A stretch of DNA of 64,000 nucleotides from Chaetoderma sp. LZ-2023a (taxonomy: Eukaryota > Mollusca > Caudofoveata > Chaetodermatida > Chaetodermatidae), in contig CM067359.1 of the NCBI GenBank assembly GCA_034401795.1, positions 140,009,923-140,073,922 of the forward strand. The letters are read 5' to 3'. The notes below the pieces were generated by a model. That model worked only from the letters and a program-made list of their open reading frames with translations, was not told the origin of the DNA and did no database searches. The position numbers and the translations under genes were made by a program. Shown piece after piece: positions 41,826 through 53,491 of this stretch; the first letter of the stretch is position 1, and every line of letters starts with the position of its first letter.

Positions 41826-43890
41826 GGACCGGGTTGCGCGTCCTGTGGTCGTTTTATTCATGTAAAGTTCTGGCCGCATCTGTGCTCTCAATGTAGCCCT
41901 TGTGGTCCATTGGTTAATTGTGACATATGTAAGCACTGGGGGGGCGAGTTAATGTCCGAATTCTTGTGCTGCTTACAGGCGACGGACAAGGTGGTAGAGG
42001 AGGAGAAGAAGAACAAGCGGAAACGAGAGGTTGTAAGTAGGAAGGGTAAGGGGAAGGTCTCGTCCGCGGTGGATATGGAGGCCTTCCGGACCGAGATGTT
42101 GGGAGAGATGAAGAGGACGATAAAGGATTTGGTTCCAGGGTTGCTTCGTGGCATGCTTCCTGGACCAAATCCTTTACTGTCCTCATCATCGGCTTCGGAG
42201 CAGGTAATCCCCGCCTCTGGATCGATTTTCCTTAGTCCGCTTCCGTTGTTCGACGATTCAGAGGTGGCCCCATTAGAGGGGGCGTTCCACGGCCCTGGCA
42301 GCAGGCTTATTGCCGCGCCGATAGGGGACCGTGGACGGTTGTCGCTGGAACCCGCGGGCTGCTTATCAGTCCAGGGGTATCCGCACGCCGCGGTGGCCAG
42401 TACCTCCTATGGCACCGTTCCTGGTCAGCCCGGGTTAGCTCTCTTTGCTGACCCGGGGTCTAATCTTTCTGACCAGGGTAATGAGGATTACCTGCTAGGG
42501 TCGCCGTCTGACGACGTGGACATGGATGAAGACGTTTGTGCACCCCTCGCGGGGAATACAGGCGCCTTATTCCACGGTTTTACTCACCCTGGAGTAAAGT
42601 CCGCGGCTCAGGTGGTGGCCCAGGGCGCTGCTGATGGCCAGCGGTACCGCATACCTCGGCTTGCCGAGGGTGTTGCTGGTGCTGGCCGGGCCCGTGGTGA
42701 GACTATATATACCCCGCGCTCTGCCACGGTGCCTGCTCCTGGTCAAACCAGTGATATTTTCATGCCGGTGCTGTCAGGCCCGCGTGTTTTCCCTGGCTTG
42801 CCAGGTGTATCAGCATACCCGCCGTCAAGCTCTACTGCTTGCGCTCAGGAGGAAGACGAAGGACCCCGTCTTGTAGAGCGCTCGCAGTTAGCCACGGAGG
42901 AGGATTGGTATGACGCTTGCCAGTGGTTGGTGAGCGTTAGGCCTGATCTGCCCGTGGAGCAGTCGGCTAGCCAGCGTGTTCACACGCCGTGGTTAGCTGG
43001 GAAACCGACTGCTAACGCTATGCCTTCTCTGCCGCTGGCGGAGCATGTCGTTGACATGTTCAAGGCGGCGGAGTCGTCCATTAAGTCGTGTGGACGTCTC
43101 GCGAAGGCCCCTCGCGAGGTGGCCAGGCGTTGTCGCATCGTGCCCCTGGATTACCAGCGGTACGGTGTGGTACCCAAGCCCAGCGTGGATGACCGCGCGG
43201 CTTTGGGTGAGGATGCGCGGCCAGGCTCCCGTTCTGACACGGGTGTCTTGTGCGCGGACGCGTTGCGTTCGGCGAATACCGCGTTGCGTGATGCGGAGGA
43301 GAGTGGGAGGGCTTCGATTGCCGCTCTGTCCCACGTCTCCCAGCTGTTGCAGGGGGGTAGTAACGGCATCCGCATCGCGCCAGCCAAGTCCGGTCACTGT
43401 CCAGCGAACCATCCAGGATGGTATTAACCTGGCGCTGGACTGTATGACTCGGGCGGTGACCAGGAGTGTCAGGGCAAGACGCACGTTTGCCCTGGACAAT
43501 CTGTGCCCGTCTCAGGACCTGTACAATAGGCTACTGCGTACGCCTATGACGGGCCCTGGTCTTTTTGGAGGTGAGGGATGTCGCCACCTCCAAGAGACGG
43601 TCACCCTGGTGAATAACCAGAGGGCGCTGCGCGAGCAGTTTGATGTGCTGCGTCGTGCTAACGCTCGCGCCGCGGCCCCGCCGTATCGTCCCCTGCAGGC
43701 TCGAGGTGGTGCTGGCCAGGTCAGTGGCCAGCCACCGTCGCAGCGTCGGCCTCGGCCGCGTGCGATTCGGCCAGCAGCGAGGGGGGCGCAGGTTCCTCAG
43801 GCGCCATCAGCCAGGCAGCCGCCCGCGCACCGAGGTGCGTGCGGGGCGGGGCGGGGCGCGCGAGGATCTGGGCGTGGTTATCGTTCCTGA
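41826..43890 (+). pseudogene. E3 ORF1 (gag-like), one frameshift
   Basis: Opens with GPGCASCGRFIHVKF and the cluster HLCSQCSPC..CDIC. It runs in one frame to about 43350, where a run of six G ('gcaggggggtag') has one base more than in E1 and E2. The correct product continues in a second frame from VVTASASRQPSPVTVQR to the Arg/Gly-rich tail GARGSGRGYRS, stop at 43890. Apart from this single base, the protein is complete and looks like E5 ORF1. The cause could be a sequencing error in the homopolymer. Confidence 0.85.
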
Positions 43891-46021
43891 CAGTACGCTT
43901 ACCGCGGTAAGAACCACGCCGGTGTGTATGGCGACGGAGACAGTGCCGCTCTTGCATGCCTCGTGTCCACCGCGGTCCCTAGGTGGGCCGGTGGGAGGCC
44001 GGCTAGCCGGCCACATGCAAGAGTGGGAACGGTTAACTCAGGACCGTTTAGTCTTGCGATGGCTTTCCGTCGGGTATCATCCAGAGTGGGTGACAGGCCC
44101 GCCGTCGCGACTGTCTCTGGTGCCAGTCTGGACTCCCATTCCGAGGGATCCAGAGCAAAGGTTGTGTATCGAGGAGGAAATAAATTCCCTCATACAAAAG
44201 GGAGCTATTCAGCCGGCACAAAGGTGTCCGGGCTTCTATTCAACCCTGTTCTTAGTAACAAAACGCACCGGAGGGTGGAGACCGATTCTCAACCTCAAGC
44301 CATTGAACAAGTTCATCGAGACGCCCAGTTTCAAGATGGAAACGGTGCGCTCGGTGTTGGCGGGGTTGGAGAGGGGGATGTGGACGGCGTCGATAGATTT
44401 GAAGGACGCTTATTTCCACATCCCCATCCACGGGAGTTTCTGTCGCTTCCTGAGATTTGCATTCCAGGGCAGACAGTGGGAATTCAGGGTGTTGCCCTTC
44501 GGAATTTCCACGGCTCCTCGGGTTTTCACCCGTGTGGTTCTTGCGATCACAGCATACCTCCGCAGGAGAAGCATAGCAGTCCACACGTACATAGACGACT
44601 GGCTGTTGAAAGCGCACACCCGGGAAAGTTTGTCCGCCAATCTGGAGATTGTTTTGAAAATTCTCACAGACTTGGGCTGGGTGATCAATTTCCCAAAATC
44701 AGAGCTGACTCCATCCCAGAAGTTTGTTTACCTGGGGATGTTCTTCGATCTAGAGACAGGATATGTTTATCCTACTCAGGAGAGAGTTCAAAAACTCATC
44801 TCGTTGATTCAGTCAGTGTGCGACAGTCGTCATGTCCTGGCACGGGTTTACTTGAGAATGCTGGGGTTGATGGTTTCGTTGGAACCAGTCATTCCTCAGG
44901 CCGCCTTACGCAGGCGGCCGATCCAGTTGTTTCTCATGACACAATGGACCCAGAGTACAGGTTCGCTGGACTCGAATGTGTCAGTGTTGGCGCCTCTGAT
45001 TCACCACCTGCAATGGTGGTTGAATACAGAGAATCTCTTGCCGGGGGTTTTGCTAACCCCTCCCCACCCTCAGGTGACTGTGTATACAGATGCATCGATG
45101 GAGGGCTGGGGAGCTTGCCTGGAAGAATCCACGATATCAGGGCTTTGGAATCTGGAACAGTCAAAGGAACATATAAATCTACTGGAGCTAAGAGCAGTAG
45201 TCCTGGGCCTGGAACATTTCTTACAGAAAGTTCAGGGCAAGATTGTTCTTATTCGTTCAGACAACTCAACAGTTGTGACTTACATAAACCGCCAGGGCGG
45301 AACGAAGTCGCCCAGTCTCTGTATGATGACATGGAAACTGCTTTGTTGGTGTCTGGATCACCAGATTACCTTGAAAGCAGTTCATATTCCGGGAAGGTTA
45401 AACCTGCTAGCAGACTCATTGAGCCGAAGGATGAGTGTTTTACCCACGGAATGGCAACTAAATCAATGTGTGGCGGATCGTCTGTTCGACCATTGGGGGA
45501 AACCCAACATCGATTTGTTCGCAACGAAGAAGAATGCGAAGATGACGACGTACGTCTCTCCGATTCCGGATCCAAGCGCTTTCGCAACAGATGCGTTAGC
45601 TATCAGCTGGGGGAGAATGTATGCATACGCATTCCCTCCAGCAATCCTGATTCCAAAAATTCTTCAGAAAATCAGACAAGAGGAATGCCAAGTGCTTCTG
45701 ATCGCCCCGGATTGGCCAAGCCGATCGTGGTATACGGATCTGCTGGACCTTCTGGTCTGCAATCCGGTTCCTCTGCCTCTGATGGACGATATTATCTTCC
45801 AGGGCAAGGCCCTTCACAACAATCCGTCAATGTTCAGATTGACTGCGTGGATGTTGTCAAGGAATCTAGAATTAAGGAGGGCTTTTCTGAGCAAGCAGCC
45901 ATGTTTATGGCCAAAGCCAGGAGGGGGTCAACCTCCAGAGCATATAATTATAAAATCAACAGATTTGCAGAATGGTGCTCAAAAAGATGTATTGATCCAA
46001 TGGATTCATCTATTCAAGTAG
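43640..46021 (+). CDS. E3 ORF2: reverse transcriptase and RNase H
   Basis: 793 open codons overlapping the end of ORF1. All motifs are present: IDLKDAYFHIPI, YIDDWLLKAH, VYTDASMEGWGACLE, IRSDNSTVV, LNLLADSLSR and the block to LLIAPDWPSRSWY. Residues around HTRESLSANLEIVLKI and LNTENLLPGVLLT follow the E5 pattern rather than that of E1. The frame looks functional. Confidence 0.95.
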   Translation: MMCCVVLTLAPRPRRIVPCRLEVVLARSVASHRRSVGLGRVRFGQQRGGRRFLRRHQPGSRPRTEVRAGRGGAREDLGVVIVPDSTLTAVRTTPVCMATETVPLLHASCPPRSLGGPVGGRLAGHMQEWERLTQDRLVLRWLSVGYHPEWVTGPPSRLSLVPVWTPIPRDPEQRLCIEEEINSLIQKGAIQPAQRCPGFYSTLFLVTKRTGGWRPILNLKPLNKFIETPSFKMETVRSVLAGLERGMWTASIDLKDAYFHIPIHGSFCRFLRFAFQGRQWEFRVLPFGISTAPRVFTRVVLAITAYLRRRSIAVHTYIDDWLLKAHTRESLSANLEIVLKILTDLGWVINFPKSELTPSQKFVYLGMFFDLETGYVYPTQERVQKLISLIQSVCDSRHVLARVYLRMLGLMVSLEPVIPQAALRRRPIQLFLMTQWTQSTGSLDSNVSVLAPLIHHLQWWLNTENLLPGVLLTPPHPQVTVYTDASMEGWGACLEESTISGLWNLEQSKEHINLLELRAVVLGLEHFLQKVQGKIVLIRSDNSTVVTYINRQGGTKSPSLCMMTWKLLCWCLDHQITLKAVHIPGRLNLLADSLSRRMSVLPTEWQLNQCVADRLFDHWGKPNIDLFATKKNAKMTTYVSPIPDPSAFATDALAISWGRMYAYAFPPAILIPKILQKIRQEECQVLLIAPDWPSRSWYTDLLDLLVCNPVPLPLMDDIIFQGKALHNNPSMFRLTAWMLSRNLELRRAFLSKQPCLWPKPGGGQPPEHIIIKSTDLQNGAQKDVLIQWIHLFK

Positions 46022-46860
46022 TAGCTGATTTCCTCTGTCACCTCTATGATGCCTATAGCCTCAAGCCTAACTCTATTGCTGGTTATAAGTCAGCATTAAT
46101 GTCTGTTATTCCTTGCTTGGCTAAGAGGGGAAGTGATGAAGTAAATACATTGAATGTATTAATTAAAGGCATGGGCAATCTAAGACCAAGGAATCCACCT
46201 GTGATTCCGTCTTGGAGTTTATCGCTAGTGCTTCAAGTACTAGGTGATAAGCCTTTTGAACCACTTAGTTCCATTTCTATGAAACTATTAACACTGAAGA
46301 CTGTGTTTTTAATTGCTGCGGCCTCGGCTAGGCGTAGAAGTGAAATTCATGCCTTATCAGCCGAGGATGACCGTTTTGTGGTTTCAGGGGAAGGCCTTAA
46401 GCTGCTACCTAGGATTAATTTCTTGGCTAAAAATCAGTCGTTGAAATATCCAGGTCAACCTATTATTTTGCCTGCTTTAACTAGATATGATCCTAATTCT
46501 AAAGCATGGTGTCCCGTCCGGGCGCTGCGCCGGTACAAACAACGTACGGCGGCATGGCGCACCGACCAGTCAGCGTTATGGTTGTCATATATTGAACCCC
46601 ATGGGAGGGCTTCTAAGGACACCATTTCCAGGTGGATTGTGGAATGCATTCAGTTTTGCCATAAATCCGCCACCGGGAAGCAGGTTGACGTGGCCAAGGC
46701 TCACAGTGTCCGCGGCGTAGTGACATCCACGGCCCTATTTAATGGGGTCCCAGTGGATGATATTATGTCGGTGGCTCAGTGGCACTGTGAGTCAAGTTTT
46801 ACAGACCATTATCTCCGTGACACCTCTAATCCTCTCGCCTTGTCGGTTTTGAAAAAATAA
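45853..46860 (+). CDS. E3 tyrosine recombinase (YR)
   Basis: Complete, ending LALSVLKK. It keeps SARRRSEIHAL, AHSVRG, AQWHCESSF and FTDHYLRD. The frame is open upstream across ORF2 to 43924, as in the other copies. No lesion is seen. Confidence 0.93.
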   Translation, partial: VVKESRIKEGFSEQAAMFMAKARRGSTSRAYNYKINRFAEWCSKRCIDPMDSSIQVVADFLCHLYDAYSLKPNSIAGYKSALMSVIPCLAKRGSDEVNTLNVLIKGMGNLRPRNPPVIPSWSLSLVLQVLGDKPFEPLSSISMKLLTLKTVFLIAAASARRRSEIHALSAEDDRFVVSGEGLKLLPRINFLAKNQSLKYPGQPIILPALTRYDPNSKAWCPVRALRRYKQRTAAWRTDQSALWLSYIEPHGRASKDTISRWIVECIQFCHKSATGKQVDVAKAHSVRGVVTSTALFNGVPVDDIMSVAQWHCESSFTDHYLRDTSNPLALSVLKK

Positions 46861-47390
46861 ATCGGTTTATATTTTTTGAGGAGGTTTTCCTCATTACTTA
46901 TATATTTCACAATTAATTTATGGAAACACCCACTTTTTTGGGCCTGCATCAGTCTTTACCGATGGGAAGATGATGTCAGCAGCCATTTTCAACAAGGTCA
47001 GTCTTGTTCATGTGTTGTCCGTTGTTGATTGTATTGTCACGATTACCCGTTATTAATATGGTGATGGTTTGTGTATTTGTGTGGTTCATTGTTGAGAGTT
47101 ACGAAAATGGAGCTTTTTCGTCTCTGTCCTGTAGTACATGGCACTTGTACGTAGAGAGCGTATAGGACATTGAGGTCAGTCGACTCTTCCTCCCAGGAAG
47201 GAGGGGGGGGAGCGCATATGACATTCGGTCATCTCTCATACATCGGTGCTGTTATCCGATGGTTAGTCAAATCCTGACTGTTTTTTCTTACAGTTTCAGA
47301 AGTTTAAGTGCCTTAAACGCAGAAAAGCGTATAGGGATGAGCTGGTCTTTTGACCTCGCCTCCCTCCCGCCAGATTCACTTTCGAATTCT

Positions 47391-47491
47391 GGCAATATCA
47401 AAAGTATTAGGGAGGTAAGTATACTCTTGAAGTGAAATAAACGAAATCTAGGATTTCTTTTTTCACGAGAGAGTTGATACTTACCTCCCTA
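47391..47491. repeat. E3 internal complementary region (ICR)
   Basis: Same two-part inverse structure as in E1 and E2. Confidence 0.95.
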
Positions 47492-47575
47492 GATACGGAC
47501 CCGGCCTCTCCACCCCACAGAGGCTCGGTCTTCAGGCTCTTAATAGTTGCATGTGTGTCAGCCAATAATCTAGTC

Positions 47576-47737
47576 AGAGGAAGTGCTAGTCTGCGCATGC
47601 GCGGTGGTGGGGCTGGCATCCGCCAGACTACGCTCTGACTCCCTGCCCAGTAGGGGCACCTAACTGTTTTAAATCTGAGTGTTTATTGAGTGAAAGCCAA
47701 TATTTAGCAATATCAAAAGTATTAGGGAGGTAAGTAT
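47576..47737. repeat. E3 right inverted terminal repeat
   Basis: Inverse of 40742-40903. 39 bases of unique right end follow. Confidence 0.95.
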
Positions 47738-47776
47738 CAACTCTCTCGTGAAAAAAGAAATCCTAGATTTCGTTTA

Positions 47777-49447
47777 TTCCCAGGCAAAGTTGATGGCAGA
47801 GGATGGCAAGGGGGCGAGGAAGGAGAAGGGTAAGAAGAAAGCCTCCGAGAAGGGTGAGCTGGAGGCCTTCAAGGTATAGTTAGTGAGTGAGATGCGCAGG
47901 ACTTTGAAGGACGTGATGCCTGACATGCTTTGCGGCATGTTGCTGGGAACAGGTGTTTCAACTTCCTGCACATCGACCTCAGTACAGGTAGCCCCCGTCC
48001 CTGGATCATGCCCTCCTAGTTCGGACAAAGTTAGTGATCAAGGGGTGACCGACTTGGATCCAGGCTTGATGGTCGCCTCGCTTGGTGATCCAACGGCGCG
48101 AGTAGCATCAGGCGGGACCCGACCAGCGGGCTTGACCACGTTCACTCATGGAGTACCCTCGTTATCTGCCTACGGGCATTCTCCTGGTCAGTCTGGGTTA
48201 GCTTTCTTTACTAACCCGGAGTCTAACTTTCCTGACCAGGAAGATGATGAAGACTACCTGCTCGGCCCACGGGACGATCATGAAGCCATGGATGCGAGGG
48301 TTTACACTCCCCTTATGGGAGTGCGGCTGCTCGCACTTATGGTACCGTTCCCTCAGGAGCGGGTTTCTTGATTCAACCTGTGGGCCGATTTGGAGTGGAC
48401 GGCTGCCCGTATAAGATACCACGCTTGGCCGTGGAATCTTATACGGATGACCTGGAGCGCGCTAGTGTGGCTTATGCCCCTCACACGATCGCAGCCCCGG
48501 TACGTGGCCTTCCCATGGAGAATGTCATGCCAACCCTCGCGGGCCCATATGCATTCCCCAGGCAGTCGGGTATGTCTGGAGCCTCCACCATGGCCCCAAC
48601 TGCAAATGCCATTGAAGATGATGAGGGTCTGCTGCTCATCGGCAATTTGCAAGAGCCTACGGACGAGGACTGGTCTGACGCATGTGCGTGGCTCCTCGCT
48701 GTCAGACCAGAGCTCTCCGTGGATGAAACGCCCGCCAGTAACCCATGGGTGTGGTTACAGGCTAAGCTGTTGGCCACCTCGGCTCAGTCGCTGCCGTATG
48801 CAGAGCATATCGTAGATATGTTCGCTGCGGCAGAGGAGTCGAGTAGACCGAAAGGTCGCCTCGCAAAGTCCCCCCCCCCCCTGCGAGGTTGCTAGACATT
48901 GCCGAGTTGCTGCCAGTCAATACACTCGGTATGGTCTAGTGGCCAGAGCGAGCGAGGTCTGGGTGAAGACACGCAGCCAGGCTCTCGTTCTGACACGGGA
49001 GCGCTGTGCTCGGGCGCCATGCGCTCAGCAAATGCCGCACTGCGTGATACCAAAGAGAGTTCACGAGCAGCAATCAGTGCGCTGTCTCACGTCTCTCAAC
49101 TGCTATCAGGGGTAGTAGCAGCCTTGGTTCACCAGCAGCCTAGTCCAGTGACAGTCCAACGAGCTATCCAGGATGGTATCAACCTGGCATTGGACTGTTT
49201 GATTAGGTCGGTGACCAAGTCACTGAGGACGAGGCGCACGTTTGCACTGGACAATTTGTGCCCAACCCAGGAGCTCAAGTTGCGCTTATTGCAAGCGCAG
49301 ATGGCAGGCCCTGGCCTGTTTGGTGGTGCAGGTTGTTGGCACCTCCAAGAGACAGTGAACTTGGTCAACAATCAGAGGGTGCTGCGAGCACAATTTGAAG
49401 TGTTGCGCAGAGAACACATGCGTGTTCAGCCTTCGGCTGTTCGATAG
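47777..49447 (+). pseudogene. D4 ORF1, main part
   Basis: Continues D4 after E3 with SQAKLMAEDGKGARKEKGKK, then a TAG at 47878 and LKDVMPDMLCGMLLGTG, the match of LKDLVPELLRGMLPGPN-type sequence in family A. Later frames hold SDACAWLLAVRPELSVDE, AEHIVDMFAAAEES, AALRDTKESSRAAISALSHV, VTVQRAIQDGINLALDCL and GPGLFGGAGCWHLQETV. At least three frameshifts are present, one in a run of ten C (48871-48880). Confidence 0.85.
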
Positions 49448-51330
49448 CAGTAAGCTTGTGTCGATGCTGGCAGTGTCAGAGGCCAGCAGGCCGGCCAGGT
49501 TCAGAAACCTCCCCGGCCTACGTCAGCCAGCGCTCCAAGTGCATCCAGCCAGGCAGCAGCAGCGCACCAAGGTGTGCGTGGTGCTGGGCGCAGCGCTCGG
49601 AGAGCAGTGCGTGGTAACCGGGCCTGATGGCCTAAAAGAATTTTCGGTTACCACAGGTACCACTCTGGTGTTGTCACACGTACCAGAGACACACCCACTT
49701 CTAAAATTCATGTGCACCAGTGGGCGGTCGTTTGACTTTCCACATTCAGGAGTGCGAACGGTTAATTCAGGACTGCTCAGTCTTGCAATGGCTTTCACGG
49801 GGATACAGTCCAGAGTGGATAATAGGTCCGCTATTGCATCAGTCTCTGGTACTGGTCTGGACTCAAATTCCAAGAGATCCAGACAAGCAGTTATGCATAG
49901 AAGAGGAGATAGAAGCTCTACTTCTAAAAGAAGCAATTCAACCGGCGCAAGATTGGCCAGGCTTCTATTCAACCATGTTTCTTGTGACAAAGAACACCGG
50001 GGGGGGGGGCAATTCTCAACCTCAAACCTCTAAACAAGTTTATAGACACACCAAGTTTCAAAATGGAAACAATAAAATCAGTGTTGTTGGCGTTAGAGAG
50101 GGGGATGTGGACAGCTTCGATAGATCTGAAAGACGCTTATTTCCACATCCCCATTGCAAGGAGTTTTCGTCAGTTCCTGAGATTTGCTTTTCAGGGACGC
50201 CAATGGGAATTCAATGTTCTCCCATTTGGAATTTCGATGGCTCCGAGAGTTTTCACTTGAGTGGTCCTTGCTATCACAGCTTTCATCTGCAGGAGAAATA
50301 TAGCTGTCCACATTTACATAGACGACTGTTTGCTAAAAGCACACAACCCAGAAATCTTGACAGCAAATCTCACAGATTTAGGCTGGATAATCAACTTTCA
50401 AAAATCAGAGCTGACCCATCCCAGAAGATTGTTTACCTGGGTATGTTCTTCGATCTGGAGATAGGATATGTTTATCCATTCCAGGAGAGTGGAGAATCTC
50501 CTCTCGTGCATTCAATTGGTTTGCAGCAGTCGTTATATTCTAACACGAGTCTATCTGAGAATGCTAGGTCTGATGGTTTCAATGGAACCAGTCATCCCGC
50601 AGGCGACCTTGCACAGGCGGCCGATTCAGCTGTTTCTCATGACCCCTCCCCAACCTCAAGTAATGCTGTTTACGGATGTATCGATAAAGGGATGGGGAGC
50701 TTGCCTGGAAGAAGCCACAATATCAGGGCTTTGGAATCTGGATCAGTCAAAGGAGCATATCAACATGCTAGAATTACGAGCTGTAATCCTAGGCCTGGAA
50801 GACTTCTTAAAGGAAATGGAGGGAATGTTTGTGTTGATACATTCAGACAACTCAACAGTATTGAGTTACATAAACTGCCATGGCGGAACGAAGTCGCCCA
50901 GTCTTTGTATGATGACATGAAAACTGCTTTGCTGGTGCATGGATCATATGATCACCTTGAAAGCAGTTCATATTCCAGGAAGGCTGAATCTGTTAGCAGA
51001 CTCATTGAGCCGAAGGATGAGCATTATGCCTACGGAATGGCAACTAAATCAATGTGTGGCGGATCATCTGTTCAATCATTGGGGGAAACCCAGCATAGAT
51101 TTATTCGCAATGAACAAGAATGCGAAGATGACGACGTATGTTTCGCCGATTCAAGATCCAAGCACTATCGCAATAGATGCGCTAGTTATCAGTTGGAAGG
51201 GAATGTATGCATGGTTTATGGATCTGCTGGACCTTCTGGTCTGCAATCCGGTTCCTCTGCCTCTGATGGACAATATTATTTTCCATGGCAAGACCCTTCG
51301 CAACAACCCGTCAATGTTTCAATTGACTGC
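49448..51330 (+). pseudogene. D4 ORF2 (RT/RNase H), frameshifted with two deletions
   Basis: Pieces include IPRDPDKQLCIEEEIEALLL, GFYSTMFLVTKNTGGG, SIDLKDAYFHIPI, LPFGISMAPRVFT, YIDDCLLKAH (YIDD kept), FTDVSIKGWGACLEE, HSDNSTVLSYIN and LNLLADSLSRRMS. A deletion at about 50640 removes the stretch between RPIQLFLMT and PPQPQV, and another at about 51211 removes the block up to the DLLDLLVCN part. There is a frameshift at a G run (about 50000-50009). Relics only. Confidence 0.88.
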
Positions 51331-51344
51331 ATGGATGTTGTCAA

Positions 51345-53491
51345 AAAATCTGCAGTTAAGGAGGGCTTTTCTGAGCAAGCATCCAATTTTATGGCCAAAG
51401 CCATAAGGGGGTCAACCTCCAGAGCATATAATTATAAAATCAACAGATTTGCGGAATGGTGCTCAAAGAGATGTATCAATCTGATGGAAGCATCTATTCA
51501 GGTAGTAGCTGATTTTCTCTGTCACCTGTATGATGCCTATAGTCTTAAGCCTAATTCTATTGCTGGATACAAATCAACATTAATGACTGTTATCCCTTGC
51601 TTGGCAAAGAGGGGAAGTGATGAAGTATGTGTTCTAAATACTCTTATCAACGGTATGGGCAATCTAAGACCGAGAAATCCTCCACAGAGACCGTAATGGA
51701 GTCTTTCTCTGGTTCTTCAAGTTTTGAGTGATAAACCTTTTGAACCACTTAGTGCTATTTCTATGAAATTATTAACACTTAAAACTGTATTTTTAACTGC
51801 GGCAGCCTCAGCCAGACGCAGAAGTGAAATTCATGCCTTGTCTGCTGAGCCTGACCATTATATAGTTACAGGTGAAGGCCTTAAGATTCTACTGAGATTG
51901 AATTTCTTGGCTAAGAGTCAATCTTTATCAAATATCCGGGTCAACCTATAATTTTACCTGCCTTAACCAGATATGATACTGGTGCTAAAGCATGGTGTCC
52001 TGTCCGTGCCTTAAATAAGTACAAGAAAAGGACTCAGGTTTGGCGGACTGACCCATGCTGCCTCTGGTTGTCATATATTGAATCCCATGTTAGGGTGTCA
52101 AGAGACACTATTTCCAGATGGATAGTAGAATGCATTCAATCCTGTCATAAGACAGCCACTGGAAAACAAGTAGATAGAGCAAAGGCTCATAGTGTCCGTG
52201 GTGTGGTAACTTCCACGGCATTATTAGTCCCCTACCGTTAAAACCGTGGGGGACTATAGGTTTGCACTCCGTCTGTCCATCCATTCGTCTGTCGCAGTTG
52301 GTTTTCCGCACTTTTTTTGTCAATTTTTTATGGAGTTATGCCCCCTTTCGAGTTAAGAAATACGAAAAATATCAGCTTTCTGCACTTTTTTTCGCACTCC
52401 TTCAAGATATTTAAGCGAAAATCGGTGCATCGCTTTAGTATAAGGAGTTACAGAGCAAGTTCGAGTTTCAGACATTTTCGTCAATTTTTCAAGTAGTTAT
52501 GCCCCCTTTCAACTTATGAAATGCGAAAAATGTTAGTTTTCCGCACCTTTTTTCACAGGCTCAAGATATTATACTGAGAACTGCTACATTGCTTTGTTAT
52601 GAGAAGTTACAGACCAAGTTGGTGGTTCAGGCATATGCGTAAATCTTTGATGGAGTTATGCCCCCTTTTGACTTAAGAAATACGAAAAATATCAACTTTC
52701 CGCACTTTTTTCGCACTCCTTCAAGGTATTTAAGCGACAATCGGTGCATTCCTTTAGTGTAAGGAGATACAGAGCAAGTTCGAGTATCAGACATTTTCGT
52801 CAATTTTTCATGGAGTTATGCCCCCTTTTGACTTATGCAATACGAAAAATACTAGTTTTCCGCACTTTTTTTCGCAGTCTTTCATGATATTATTACTGAG
52901 AATTGCTACATTGCTTTGTTATGAGAAGTTACAGACCAAGTTGGAGTTTCAGGCGTATGCATAAATTTTTGATGGAGTTATGCCCTCTTTCGACCTATGA
53001 AATACGAAAAATATTAGTTTTCCGCACTTTCTCGCAGTCTCAAGATATTCAACTGAGAATTGGTACATTACTTTATTATGAGAAGCTACCAACCAAGTTC
53101 AGGTTTCAGGCATTTGCGTCATTTTTTGATGGAGTTATGTCCCCTTTCGACTTATGAAATACAAACATATCAGATTTCAAGACTTTCGTTCTCCTTCACT
53201 ATATATAACTGAGACTTGGTTTATTGCTATGTTATGAGAAGTTACAGATCAAGGTCGAGCTTCAACTGCTTTTGACAATTTTTAATGAAATTTTTGACTG
53301 TCAATCTCTAAAGATTTATATCACCAGGTAGGGGACATGTATTGCAAAGCAATACTTACAGAATGCTTGTTTAATGATGTTTCTGTTGAAGACATTATGT
53401 CGGTAGCCCATTGGCACTGCGAATCGAGTTTTACTGGCCATTATCTCCGTGACACTTCCAACCCGCTTGCCGTCTCAGTCTGCAGAAAATA
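51345..53491 (+). pseudogene. D4 tyrosine recombinase, broken and interrupted
   Basis: AVKEGFSEQASNFMAKAIRG begins the recombinase. It reads well to ASARRRSEIHAL and then loses frame at about 51930. It resumes with DTISRWIVECIQSCHK and AHSVRGVVTSTALL, where a 1.1-kb repeat is inserted. The last part (MSVAHWHCESSFTGHYLRDT to VSVCRK) follows from 53397. There is also a stop at 51694-51696. Confidence 0.88.
52227..53372. repeat. Dispersed 1.1-kb repeat inserted in the D4 recombinase
   Basis: Starts 'agtcccctaccgttaaaacc' with a hairpin ('gtcccctac' / 'gtgggggac') and ends '...aggtaggggacatgtattgc' followed by 'aaagcaatacttacagaatg'. GTCCCCTACC and GGTAGGGGAC are inverted ends. The body repeats a module of about 150-200 bp, with 'atggagttatgcccccttt' and 'ttccgcactttttt' four to five times. 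The host reads GCATTATT before and TTTAATGATG after, so the target duplication is at most 2 bp. No protein is encoded. Confidence 0.75.

Larger units (their letters stand above)
40727..47776 (+). mobile_element. DIRS retrotransposon E3 (family A), 7050 bp, inside D4 ORF1
   Basis: Starts TTTCACTTC at 40727 and ends CGTTTA at 47776. Host D4 reads TTCTTCTG before and TTCCCAGGC after; joined they give FEFFCSQAK in the position of SEFLCLQAT of ORF1, without target duplication. ORF2 and the recombinase are open and keep all key residues; ORF1 has one frameshift. Parts of ORF2 resemble E5 more than E1 or E2, so the copy is mosaic. Confidence 0.97.
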
